A stretch of 7,961 nt of DNA from assembly GCA_934215995.1 (NCBI GenBank), contig CAKQBC010000097.1:1-7961 (forward strand). Direction: 5' to 3'. This document shows, piece after piece, positions 1 to 6,014 of the stretch. The notes below the pieces were generated by a model that searched no databases, was not told where the DNA came from, and worked only from the letters and a program-made list of their open reading frames with translations. The position numbers and the translations under genes are program-made. The DNA comes from an uncultured Bacillus sp. Its GTDB lineage: Bacteria > Bacillota > Bacilli > Bacillales > DSM-1321. Within the stretch, counting starts at the first letter, position 1; each line of letters begins with the position of its first letter.

Positions 1-242
1 TTCTATCGTAATTTTCTAAATTATATCATTATTAGAAAAAATAGAGGGGTTAGGTCAATTGCGAACTACGCAGGAGCGTTGCTTTCTGTGTTGCCGATTG
101 TGAACTTTGCAAATAAAAGCGGGTAACCTGCAAATAAAGATGTTAATTTGCAAATAAACTGTTAGAACCTGCAAATAAATGGCCAATGCTGCAAATAAAG
201 GTGGGATTTTTGCAAATAAACCACTGCACACAGCGGCTTTTT
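1..242. other. gene-free left end
   Basis: Positions 1-108 contain no credible gene. The only structure is an AT-rich inverted repeat TTTTCTAA (12-19) and TTAGAAAA (32-39) with a 12-base loop, which could be chance in AT-rich sequence. Repeat array 1 and its linker fill 109-242. Confidence 0.6.
109..220. repeat. six-unit phased direct-repeat array 1 (GCAAATAAA)
   Basis: Six identical copies of GCAAATAAA begin at 109, 130, 150, 171, 191 and 212, so the steps are 21, 20, 21, 20 and 21 bp. The 11-12-base spacers between them differ but tend to end in pyrimidines (three of the repeats across both arrays are preceded by ACCT). The mean step is close to two helical turns of DNA. The 20-bp steps break any reading frame, so the array is not coding. 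It lies directly beyond the operon terminator, with a short linker at 221-242. The function is unknown. Confidence 0.92.
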
Positions 243-282
243 ATAAAAAGAAAGACAGAGAGACTAAACCCCTCTGTCTTTC
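243..282 (-). terminator. intrinsic terminator at the end of the operon
   Basis: An 11-bp perfect stem (250-260 with 272-282; core AAAGACAGAG/CTCTGTCTTT) has an 11-base loop. On the minus strand it is followed by TTTTTAT. It starts 12 bp after the permease stop codon. The stem is closely similar to the terminator at 6152-6185. Confidence 0.88.
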
Positions 283-294
283 CGCTAAAGCCAT

Positions 295-1605
295 TTAGAA
301 AATCGAAAATAAAATGACCGCTAAAATCACACCAAGTATCGGAACAATTACTGTCAATGCACCAAATGCCGGATAGGCATCCTTATGCGATTCACCGCAG
401 ATTGCACGGATGGTTGTCACAACGTAGCCGCCATGCGGCAAGGAATCAATCGATCCGGATGATATCGCCACAACACGATGGAGTTCACTTGCATTGACAC
501 CCATATCCAGATAATGCGGGGCAAGCAGCGGCAGTGCGATGGATTGGCCACCTGAAGCAGAGCCGGTCAGTCCGGCAATGACAGCAACAGCCAGAGCTCC
601 ACCGATTAAAGGGCTTCCCGGAATGCTTGTCATGGCATCAACTGCACTTGCAAAGGCAGGTGTTGCTTTAGCCACACCGCCAAAGCCGACAACCGCGGAT
701 GTATTGGCAATGGCAATCAATGCGCCAATCGTTCCTTCAGACACGGCTCCCCATACATTCGTAAAATACTTGCGGTTAAGAAAATAGGTTGCAAAGCAGC
801 CGCTCAATAACGCGATAATCAGGGCTGACTGTGCCAATGAATCATGGAAGATAAATGAAATCACAAGGACGACCAAGAGCGGGATCATACTTAACATCGG
901 GCTTGGCAGGTTTTCGCGGATCAACGCAGAATCCGTTTCTCTTGCCTCAAATTTTTCTCCATTGCGGATCGCCTTGTTAATCATTTTCTTCAGCCACCAG
1001 TATCCAAATGCCATCATAAAGACAGCAACAATGAAGCTGACTTCCCAGGCAGCATACGGGGAAGTTCCCAGGAATTCAATCGGAATCCAGTTTTGGATTT
1101 CCGGTGAACCGGCTGACGTCATGGTAAATGTCGTCGAGCCGAAGGCAAGAGCTGCCGGTATGAACCTTCTTGGCAGGTTGGCTTCCTTAAATAGGCTCAA
1201 TGCCATTGGATAGACGGAGAATGCAACAACAAACAGACTTACACCGCCATAGGTTAAGACCGCACAGGCAATGACAACAGCCAACGCTGCCCGTTTCATG
1301 CCAATCTTGCCGATAATCCATTTGGAAACACTGTCTGCTGCTCCGCTATCCTCCATTAGTTTTCCAAAAATGGCACCGAATAAGAACATCAAATACCAGG
1401 ATGTAATAAATCCGGCAAATCCGTTCATATAGTTGGTTAGAAAATTGACTTCACCCTCGCCTGCCAGCTGAGGAAAAATCGGTAATCCACTGAATATTGC
1501 AACAATAAATGCAGCAAGAGGGGCAGCAAGCAGCAGGTTCATCCCTCTCATCGTTAAATAAATGAGCAGCACGATACCCCCAAGCAATCCAATCATACTT
1601 AGCAT
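295..1605 (-). CDS. GntP-family permease for a hydroxylated organic acid
   Basis: An integral membrane transporter that probably brings the operon's substrate into the cell, most likely by proton symport as is usual for the GntP family. The 436-residue protein is of typical family length and is hydrophobic almost throughout, with about a dozen likely membrane segments. Recognisable family stretches are FGAIFGKLMEDSGAA near residue 76, GGVSLFVVAFSVYP near 119, the polar STTFTMTSAGSPEIQNWIP near 155, and SIDSLPHGG close to the C-terminus. The ATG start at 1605 follows AGGAGG by 5 bases. It is the last gene of the operon, 38 bp after the regulator, and is followed by an intrinsic terminator. GntP members carry gluconate and other sugar acids, glycerate or 3-hydroxybutyrate. 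From memory this one looks closer to the YxjC/hydroxybutyrate branch than to true gluconate permeases. The family is certain; the substrate is not. Confidence 0.93.
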   Translation of the reverse strand: MLSMIGLLGGIVLLIYLTMRGMNLLLAAPLAAFIVAIFSGLPIFPQLAGEGEVNFLTNYMNGFAGFITSWYLMFLFGAIFGKLMEDSGAADSVSKWIIGKIGMKRAALAVVIACAVLTYGGVSLFVVAFSVYPMALSLFKEANLPRRFIPAALAFGSTTFTMTSAGSPEIQNWIPIEFLGTSPYAAWEVSFIVAVFMMAFGYWWLKKMINKAIRNGEKFEARETDSALIRENLPSPMLSMIPLLVVLVISFIFHDSLAQSALIIALLSGCFATYFLNRKYFTNVWGAVSEGTIGALIAIANTSAVVGFGGVAKATPAFASAVDAMTSIPGSPLIGGALAVAVIAGLTGSASGGQSIALPLLAPHYLDMGVNASELHRVVAISSGSIDSLPHGGYVVTTIRAICGESHKDAYPAFGALTVIVPILGVILAVILFSIF

Positions 1606-1643
1606 AAGATCCTCCTATCCCGAAAACCCCTGCCTTCTCTCCA

Positions 1644-2648
1644 TCACCTTCTGTCCGCTACTGATCCTCTTTCCACCAAATGCCCTTCTATTCTTTGAAT
1701 TTCAGGGGCGTCCATATCCCCGTTAATGTGCTCCAAAAGAAGGTTAATCGAATAATCGACCATTTCATCAACCGGCTGATGCCAGGTGGTTAATTCATAG
1801 GATGACCAATCTGACATAGCCACATTGTCAAAGCCTATGACCGAAATATCCTCAGGGATTCTGATACCCTGTTTTTTCAGATAATCCATTGCGCCAAAAG
1901 CGGATATATCATTTGCACAGAAGATGGCATCTATCTTTTTATCCTGTTCCAGCAGCTTTTCCGCTGCTGCAAATCCTCCTTCATACGAATAAAGGCCGTT
2001 TTCGGTTAAAAAGGAAGAGATGCCGTGTTCTTTCAAAGCTTCCTGGAACCCATTTTTCCGATCCACTGTTGTTGATGTATTCATCGGTCCGGAGATAAAG
2101 GCGGGATTTTCATGTCCTTTTTCTATCAAGTAGTGCCCTATCCTTTTGCCGGCAGCAAAGTTATCGCACACAACAGCACTGCTTAAGGAATCGTTCACAT
2201 ATCGGTTAAACAGGACGACCGAGATGCCATTGCGGGTAAACTTCTGTACAGTCGAAGAGGTCAAAAGCGCATCTGTGATGATGGCTCCCTCCACGCTGTA
2301 CTCTATTAAATGGCTCACTTCATCCTCTTGGATCTCGTTATTCTGGGAGTTGATAAACATTACCTTGTACCCTTTTTCAGCCAGCCTGCTGTAAAACTTA
2401 TCGAGGATTTCCGGATAAAAAGGGTTCTGGATATTCCGCATGACAATCCCAATGATGCGGGACTGATTCGTGATCAGGCCGCGGGCAATGGCATTCGGCT
2501 GATAGCCCAGCTGTTCAGCAGCCTCCAGAATAAGCTTTTTCTTTTTTGATGAGATACTTGAATTTTCACTAAAAGCCCTGGACACGCTCGATTGCGAAAC
2601 GCCTGCCAGCCGAGCGACATCCATGGCTGTCACTTTTTTATTTTTCAA
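1644..2648 (-). CDS. LacI-family transcriptional regulator of the dehydrogenase operon
   Basis: A 334-residue LacI/GalR-type regulator, probably a ligand-released repressor of the surrounding operon. The N-terminal helix-turn-helix is clear (VTAMDVARLAGVSQSSVSRAF, about residues 5-25). It is followed by the hinge region LGYQPNAIARGL, whose leucine normally inserts at the central CpG of the operator. The rest is a periplasmic-binding-protein-like ligand domain (IIGIVMRNIQNPFYPEI, DAIFCANDISAFGAMDYL, DISVIGFDN). It lacks the C-terminal leucine-repeat tetramerisation tail of E. coli LacI, so a dimer is expected. The start is TTG at 2648, 8 bases after AGGAGG. An ATG at 2653 is only 3 bases from the Shine-Dalgarno and opens a two-codon reading frame (ATG CGT TGA), so it is not the start. 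The gene sits between the HisD-like gene and the permease. The two CpG-centred palindromes at 5787-5802 and 4010-4025 are its likely targets. The effector is unknown. Confidence 0.95.
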   Translation of the reverse strand: MKNKKVTAMDVARLAGVSQSSVSRAFSENSSISSKKKKLILEAAEQLGYQPNAIARGLITNQSRIIGIVMRNIQNPFYPEILDKFYSRLAEKGYKVMFINSQNNEIQEDEVSHLIEYSVEGAIITDALLTSSTVQKFTRNGISVVLFNRYVNDSLSSAVVCDNFAAGKRIGHYLIEKGHENPAFISGPMNTSTTVDRKNGFQEALKEHGISSFLTENGLYSYEGGFAAAEKLLEQDKKIDAIFCANDISAFGAMDYLKKQGIRIPEDISVIGFDNVAMSDWSSYELTTWHQPVDEMVDYSINLLLEHINGDMDAPEIQRIEGHLVERGSVADRR

Positions 2649-2654
2649 CGCATG

Positions 2655-2660
2655 TTCCTC
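2655..2660 (-). promoter_or_regulatory. ribosome binding site deciding the TTG start of the regulator
   Basis: AGGAGG on the minus strand ends 8 bases before the TTG at 2648. It ends only 3 bases before the out-of-frame ATG at 2653, which reaches a stop after two codons. Spacing and reading frame both support TTG as the true start. Confidence 0.75.
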
Positions 2661-2682
2661 CTGCCTGAATCTAGACAGAGAA

Positions 2683-2691
2683 ATTATAACA
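2683..2691 (-). promoter_or_regulatory. extended -10 promoter for the regulator gene
   Basis: On the minus strand TGTTATAAT is a perfect extended -10 element (TGnTATAAT) in the short gap between the HisD-like gene and the regulator gene. No good -35 box is seen 16-18 bp upstream, which an extended -10 promoter does not need. It would give the regulator and the permease a basal supply independent of the repressed main promoter. No copy of the operator lies nearby. Confidence 0.6.
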
Positions 2692-2699
2692 GATTTTGC

Positions 2700-3983
2700 T
2701 TACTTCACGAGGCTGCTATAGCGCTTCACACGAAGGTCAGCTTGTGCCTGATGTCCTTTAAAGCCTTCAAGGTCGCATAAACGGGATGCATATTCACCGA
2801 TTTTTGCACTTGCTTCAGGCGTTGTTCTCTGGTATGTGCACGTTTTCAGGAACTTGCCAACCCATAGGCCGCCAGTGTAGCGTGCTGCCTTTTTGGTTGG
2901 AAGCGTATGGTTTGTGCCAATGACTTTATCCCCGTAAGCAACGTTCGTTTCTGGCCCAAGGAAAAGCGCTCCATAGTTGGTCATGTTTTCAAGGAAGTAG
3001 TTTGGATCCTCAGTTAATACCTCCACGTGCTCATAAGCCAATTTATCCGCTTCCACTACGGCTTCTTCCAGGCTGTCAACAAGAATGATAGAACCGTAAT
3101 CTTTCCATGCCGCGCCTGCAACATCTGCTGTTGGAAGAGTCTCAAGCTGGCGTTCAATTTCTGCCACTGTTTCGTTCGCCAGTTTCTCTGAAGTTGTAAT
3201 CAGGCATGCCGGAGAGTTAGGTCCATGCTCAGCCTGTCCTAATAAATCCGTTGCAATTATTTCAGCATCGGATGTTTCATCCGCAATGACAAGAACCTCA
3301 GTTGGGCCTGCAAACAGGTCGATTCCCACTCTGCCATATAATTGACGCTTTGCTTCTGCAACAAATGCATTACCAGGGCCAACCAGCATATCAACCGGCT
3401 CGATTGTTTCTGTTCCGATTGCCATTGCACCCATCGCCTGGATTCCGCCAAGAAGGTAAATCTCGTCAGCGCCTGCAAGATGCATCGCGGCTACGGTTGC
3501 GGAAGGAATTTCTCCTTTAATCGGAGGTGTACATGCAATTACGCGCTTAACGCCTGCCACTTTCGCTGTCAAAACACTCATGTGGGAGGAAGCAACCATC
3601 GGGTAGCGTCCGCCGGGAATATAGCATCCTACACTGTTTACCGGAATGTTTTTATGGCCAAGGAACACGCCAGGCAATGTTTCTACTTCAATATCCTGTA
3701 ATGCTGCTTTCTGGTGCTCGGCAAAATTGCGGATTTGCTCTTGAGCAAATTTGATGTCATTGATCGTTTGTTCAGGTACAGATGCCACAATCTCCTGAAT
3801 TTGCTCATCACTTAATCTGAATTGTTCCGGTGACCATTTATCAAACTGCTCAGAAAGCTTGCGGACCTCTGAATCGCCGTTCTCTTCAATATTTTTAAGA
3901 ACCGCGCTTACCGCTTCCCTTACTTTTACGTCTGCTTCCTGTACTTCTTGATCATTTTTCCCCTGTTTTAAGAAAGTTGCCAT
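2700..3983 (-). CDS. histidinol dehydrogenase-family enzyme (catabolic, HpsN-like paralogue)
   Basis: A zinc- and NAD-dependent dehydrogenase of the HisD family. Such enzymes carry out a four-electron oxidation of a primary alcohol through an aldehyde to a carboxylate. The 427 residues match normal HisD length. Expected zinc ligands are all present (Q250 and H253 in GQAEHGP, D352, H411), as is the catalytic pair E318-H319 (YEHVEV). Other family blocks are [15 protein letters not shown] (121-135), [17 protein letters not shown] (201-217), [16 protein letters not shown] (221-236) and IGTNHTLPT (355-363). The setting is a LacI- and GntP-linked catabolic operon rather than a histidine operon. The C-terminal style ([15 protein letters not shown]) resembles the non-histidine branch that includes sulfopropanediol 3-dehydrogenase HpsN. 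The ATG start follows a GGAG site. An operator lies in the 56-bp gap upstream. The family is certain; a role in histidine synthesis is unlikely; the real substrate is unknown. Confidence 0.9.
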   Translation of the reverse strand: MATFLKQGKNDQEVQEADVKVREAVSAVLKNIEENGDSEVRKLSEQFDKWSPEQFRLSDEQIQEIVASVPEQTINDIKFAQEQIRNFAEHQKAALQDIEVETLPGVFLGHKNIPVNSVGCYIPGGRYPMVASSHMSVLTAKVAGVKRVIACTPPIKGEIPSATVAAMHLAGADEIYLLGGIQAMGAMAIGTETIEPVDMLVGPGNAFVAEAKRQLYGRVGIDLFAGPTEVLVIADETSDAEIIATDLLGQAEHGPNSPACLITTSEKLANETVAEIERQLETLPTADVAGAAWKDYGSIILVDSLEEAVVEADKLAYEHVEVLTEDPNYFLENMTNYGALFLGPETNVAYGDKVIGTNHTLPTKKAARYTGGLWVGKFLKTCTYQRTTPEASAKIGEYASRLCDLEGFKGHQAQADLRVKRYSSLVK

Positions 3984-4009
3984 TTGATATCACTCCAAGT
4001 TATTTATTT

Positions 4010-4025
4010 TTGAATACGTATGCAA
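4010..4025. promoter_or_regulatory. LacI-type operator O2 between the SDR and HisD-like genes
   Basis: TTGAATACGTATGCAA matches the perfect operator at 5787-5802 in 15 of 16 bases (G for T at position 13). It sits in the 56-bp gap before the HisD-like gene. I see no convincing promoter in this gap, so the site could be a transcription roadblock, an auxiliary site for looping to O1 about 1.78 kb away, or the operator of a weak internal promoter. Confidence 0.72.
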
Positions 4026-4039
4026 AAATCTGTAAAAAA

Positions 4040-4801
4040 TTAAATGGCTGTCCATCCGCCATCTACTTTTATCGTATCGCCTGTAATAAACTTTGATAGA
4101 TTGGAAGAAAGGAATAGTGTGGCTGCCGAAACATCCCCGGCATCCGCAAGCTTTCCAAGCGGAATCCTGCTGTAGACTTCCTTTTCGAATTCCTTGTCTT
4201 CGAACATTTTTGAAGTCAGCTCCGTTTCAATAAAGGTCGGAGCCACTGCGTTCACATTAATCCCATGGGAGGCCCATTCCACCGCAAGTGCTTTCGTCAG
4301 CTGTACCATGCCGCCTTTGCTGGCACAATAAGCCGCCCGCTTGTAATAGCCGACAAAGGCCATCTGGGAAGCAATGTTGACAATTTTGCCGGATTGATTC
4401 GGGATCATATATTCGGCTGCTTTCTGGCTGCAGAAGAAGGCTGCCTTCAAATTGGTGTCAAGCGTCAGGTCCCAATCCTCTTCTGTCACTTCCATAGCAG
4501 GCTTGGCCCGGTTAATTCCCGCGTTATTTACCAGCACATCGAGAGAACCCATATAATCGACTGCCGCTTCTGTCATTCTTTGAATCTCTGAAACATTGTT
4601 TAAATCAGCGGAAACATAGAAGCTTCTGCGATTGAATTTTCTCAGTTCTTCGGTTGTCTGCTGCAGAGCCTCTTCATTTCTCCCCACGATTACAACCTTC
4701 GCTCCGTTTTTGGCAAAGGAAAGGGCGATATCCCTTCCGATTCCTTTGCTTCCGCCTGTCACAAGCACCGATTTATTCTCAAGATCGGGAAAGTTCTTCA
4801 T
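4040..4801 (-). CDS. SDR-family NAD(P)-dependent oxidoreductase
   Basis: A classical short-chain dehydrogenase/reductase of 253 residues, a normal length for the family. It shows the cofactor motif TGGSKGIG (15-22), NNAG (92-95), the catalytic serine S145 in NIASQM, and the YxxxK pair Y158/K162. It ends in the typical IKVDGGWTAI. The basic residue R41 just after the second beta strand (VIVGRNEE), with K18 in the glycine motif, leans towards NADP(H), but this is weak evidence. The protein is soluble, with no signal peptide. The ATG start at 4801 lies 12 bp after the stop of the upstream dehydrogenase and 6 bases after GGAGG, so the two are very probably translated from one mRNA. In this operon it probably oxidises or interconverts a secondary alcohol of the imported compound. 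The fold resembles FabG, gluconate 5-dehydrogenase and 3-hydroxybutyrate dehydrogenase alike, so the substrate cannot be named. Confidence 0.93.
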   Translation of the reverse strand: MKNFPDLENKSVLVTGGSKGIGRDIALSFAKNGAKVVIVGRNEEALQQTTEELRKFNRRSFYVSADLNNVSEIQRMTEAAVDYMGSLDVLVNNAGINRAKPAMEVTEEDWDLTLDTNLKAAFFCSQKAAEYMIPNQSGKIVNIASQMAFVGYYKRAAYCASKGGMVQLTKALAVEWASHGINVNAVAPTFIETELTSKMFEDKEFEKEVYSRIPLGKLADAGDVSAATLFLSSNLSKFITGDTIKVDGGWTAI

Positions 4802-4813
4802 ACCATTCCTCCA

Positions 4814-5755
4814 TCATATTAATTGGATTCCCAGATCCTTTTTCAAAAAGCGGATCAGCTCTGCTTCCCTCTTCTGGTTGTATTGTTTGGAAAAAGCCTC
4901 ATCCCACTTGTAGTAGCCTTCACCCGATTTATCGCCGAGCTTCTGTTCTTCTACAAGCTTCTTTAAAATCGGCAGGGATTCCTCAGCATTGGATAAATGC
5001 TGGAACAGATAATCAGAGATGGCTGAGAAGACATCCAGTCCGCCCATATCGGCCGTCATCAATGGGCCTGAAACCGGCAGCCTGCGTCCAATGCCGTAAG
5101 TTACTGCGTCATCAATATCTTCTTTGCTCGCGATGCCTTCCTCCAAAAGATACTGGGCTTCACGGAAGAGTGCATATTGAAGGCGATTGCCGACAAAACC
5201 GGGAATCTCTTTTTTCACTTCAATCGGCTTTTTCTTCATTTGCTTTAAGAGCTGAAAAGATCTTTCCACAGCTTCATCGCCAGTCTTCTCACCCCGTACG
5301 ACCTCTACGAGAGGAATCAGATGAGCCGGGTTCCAGAAGTGCGTCACCACTGTCCGTTCCGGAAATGCTGTCTTGGAGGCAATCTCCGTTGGACTGAGGC
5401 CGGAAGTATTGCTGGCCAGAATGACATCTGGAGCACAAAGAGCGTCAAGACGCTTAAATAAGTCAATCTTTAATTGAATGTTTTCCGGTACAGCTTCAAT
5501 TACAAAAGTAGCATCCGTGACCGCTTCTTCAACAGATACGGTCATTTTAATATTTTCCTGAATTTGGGCAGCTTCCGAATTGGATAAAATACCGTTATCG
5601 AGCATAACCTCAAGCTTCTTCAGCATATTGGTCCAGCCCTGTTCCAGGTCGGCGTCACTGATGCCCTGCATTTTCACACTCAGTCCGGCCCAGGCCGCAT
5701 TAAGCGCAATGGAATGGCCCATCGTGCCGCACCCAAGCACAGCTATTCTCTCCAT
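4814..5755 (-). CDS. 3-hydroxyacyl-CoA dehydrogenase-fold hydroxyacid dehydrogenase
   Basis: A 313-residue stand-alone enzyme with an N-terminal Rossmann domain (GCGTMG, 8-13) and a C-terminal helical domain (about 184-285, ending GDKSGEGYYKW). Catalytic residues expected for the family are visible: S118 in SNTSG, H139 in HFWNP, E151 in LVEVVRG and N190 in GFVGNR. The short single-domain build and the block KEIPGFVGNRLQYALFREA followed by EEGIASKEDID recall the L-gulonate 3-dehydrogenase (CRYL1) and carnitine dehydrogenase relatives more than fatty-acid enzymes. No thiolase or enoyl-CoA hydratase is nearby. It may therefore act on a free 3-hydroxy acid rather than a CoA thioester. One oddity is that the acidic residue normally found at the end of the second beta strand is glycine here (G31). 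It is the first gene of the operon; the ATG start has only a weak GGTGAG site before it. Confidence 0.88.
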   Translation of the reverse strand: MERIAVLGCGTMGHSIALNAAWAGLSVKMQGISDADLEQGWTNMLKKLEVMLDNGILSNSEAAQIQENIKMTVSVEEAVTDATFVIEAVPENIQLKIDLFKRLDALCAPDVILASNTSGLSPTEIASKTAFPERTVVTHFWNPAHLIPLVEVVRGEKTGDEAVERSFQLLKQMKKKPIEVKKEIPGFVGNRLQYALFREAQYLLEEGIASKEDIDDAVTYGIGRRLPVSGPLMTADMGGLDVFSAISDYLFQHLSNAEESLPILKKLVEEQKLGDKSGEGYYKWDEAFSKQYNQKREAELIRFLKKDLGIQLI

Positions 5756-5786
5756 TCGCTCACCAACTTTCTGAAATTTCTACTTT

Positions 5787-5802
5787 TTGAATACGTATTC
5801 AA
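5787..5802. promoter_or_regulatory. LacI-type operator O1 at the operon promoter
   Basis: TTGAATACGTATTCAA is a perfect 16-bp palindrome with a central CpG, the usual shape of LacI/GalR-family operators. It overlaps the last two bases of the -10 box and covers the predicted transcription start, a classical repression position. The same core recurs at 4010-4025, and the operon encodes a LacI-family protein, so that protein is the likely ligand. Confidence 0.8.
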
Positions 5803-5829
5803 TATACTATGTAAGCGCTATAATTTCAA
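5801..5829 (-). promoter_or_regulatory. sigma-A promoter of the dehydrogenase operon
   Basis: Read on the minus strand, a -35 box TTGAAA (5829-5824) and a -10 box TATATT (5806-5801) are separated by exactly 17 bp. This is the best promoter match in the 250 bp upstream of the first operon gene. The expected start site is near 5794, giving a leader of about 40 nucleotides. A cre box fills most of the spacer, and the operator begins within the -10 box. Confidence 0.8.
5810..5823 (+). promoter_or_regulatory. cre box (CcpA catabolite repression site)
   Basis: TGTAAGCGCTATAA matches the Bacillus cre consensus TGWAARCGYTWNCW at 13 of 14 positions; the only mismatch is A for C at position 13. It lies between the -35 and -10 boxes of the operon promoter, where bound CcpA would block RNA polymerase. 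This implies that the operon is switched off when preferred sugars are available, which fits a catabolic role. Confidence 0.8.
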
Positions 5830-5871
5830 GTTAAAATACTAAATTATGAAATTATTTTGTGCTTCTCTCAT

Positions 5872-5903
5872 CCGGGAATGCAGTGTTTGCAAGGGTTTCC
5901 CGG
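5872..5903. repeat. nested inverted repeat upstream of the operon promoter
   Basis: CCGGGAA (5872-5878) is inverted as TTCCCGG (5897-5903). Inside it, TGCA (5879-5882) can pair with TGCA (5888-5891) around GTGTT, leaving a one-sided 5-base bulge. It directly adjoins the 20-bp palindrome. There is no T tract on either side typical of a terminator, so the role is open. Confidence 0.4.
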
Positions 5904-5905
5904 GT

Positions 5906-5925
5906 TCAATCAAACGTTTGATTGA
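5906..5925. promoter_or_regulatory. perfect 20-bp palindrome, possible operator of an unlinked regulator
   Basis: TCAATCAAACGTTTGATTGA is perfectly self-complementary over 20 bp. It lies about 80 bp upstream of the -35 box of the operon promoter. It shares only the central CpG with the LacI-type operators and is otherwise different, so another DNA-binding protein (for example TetR- or LacI-type) is the likelier ligand. A further copy of the half-site ATCAATC is at 5947-5953. Confidence 0.5.
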
Positions 5926-5973
5926 TTTTAACAAAATGACTGAGAGATCAATCCCTGCCAGGCCGCTGCTTGG

Positions 5974-5999
5974 GGGACAGGCTGACTGTCACTTGTCCC
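5974..5999. repeat. GGGACA/TGTCCC inverted repeat, REP-like
   Basis: GGGACA (5974-5979) and TGTCCC (5994-5999) are inverted arms around 14 bases. An alternative, mutually exclusive hairpin pairs GACAG (5976-5980) with CTGTC (5986-5990) around 5 bases. From memory, short GGGACA...TGTCCC elements are dispersed in intergenic regions of many Bacillus-type genomes. That this is such a repeat is inference. Confidence 0.5.
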
Positions 6000-6014
6000 G
6001 TAAATTTCAACATT

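Noticed and set aside
12..39. AT-rich inverted repeat TTTTCTAA/TTAGAAAA as an operator
   Set aside because: It is low complexity with imperfect context and no gene in view to be regulated; chance is a sufficient explanation.
109..220. Possible CRISPR array
   Set aside because: The repeats are only 9-10 bases and the spacers 11-12 bases, far too short, and no cas genes are present.
2715..2730. cre-like AGCGCT core near the 3' end of the HisD-like gene
   Set aside because: Aligned to the cre consensus it misses several required positions on both strands, including the outer TG and the CA end.
3342..3701. Plus-strand Cys-rich open frame inside the HisD-like gene
   Set aside because: It is antisense to strongly conserved HisD sequence, without its own ribosome binding site; a shadow of the real gene.
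2700..3983. Annotation as the histidine-biosynthesis hisD gene
   Set aside because: No other his gene is near. The gene sits in a LacI/GntP catabolic operon with catabolite-repression signals, and substrate-pocket positions differ from biosynthetic HisD.
4654..5397. Long plus-strand open frame opposite the SDR and first dehydrogenase genes
   Set aside because: It lies entirely antisense to two well-supported genes with intact motifs, and its predicted product is an unstructured, Ser/Arg/Pro-rich sequence with no family features.
5830..5960. Riboswitch or structured leader
   Set aside because: The predicted transcript starts near 5794, so this stretch is upstream of the promoter and not in the mRNA leader; the roughly 40-base leader is too short for a known riboswitch class.
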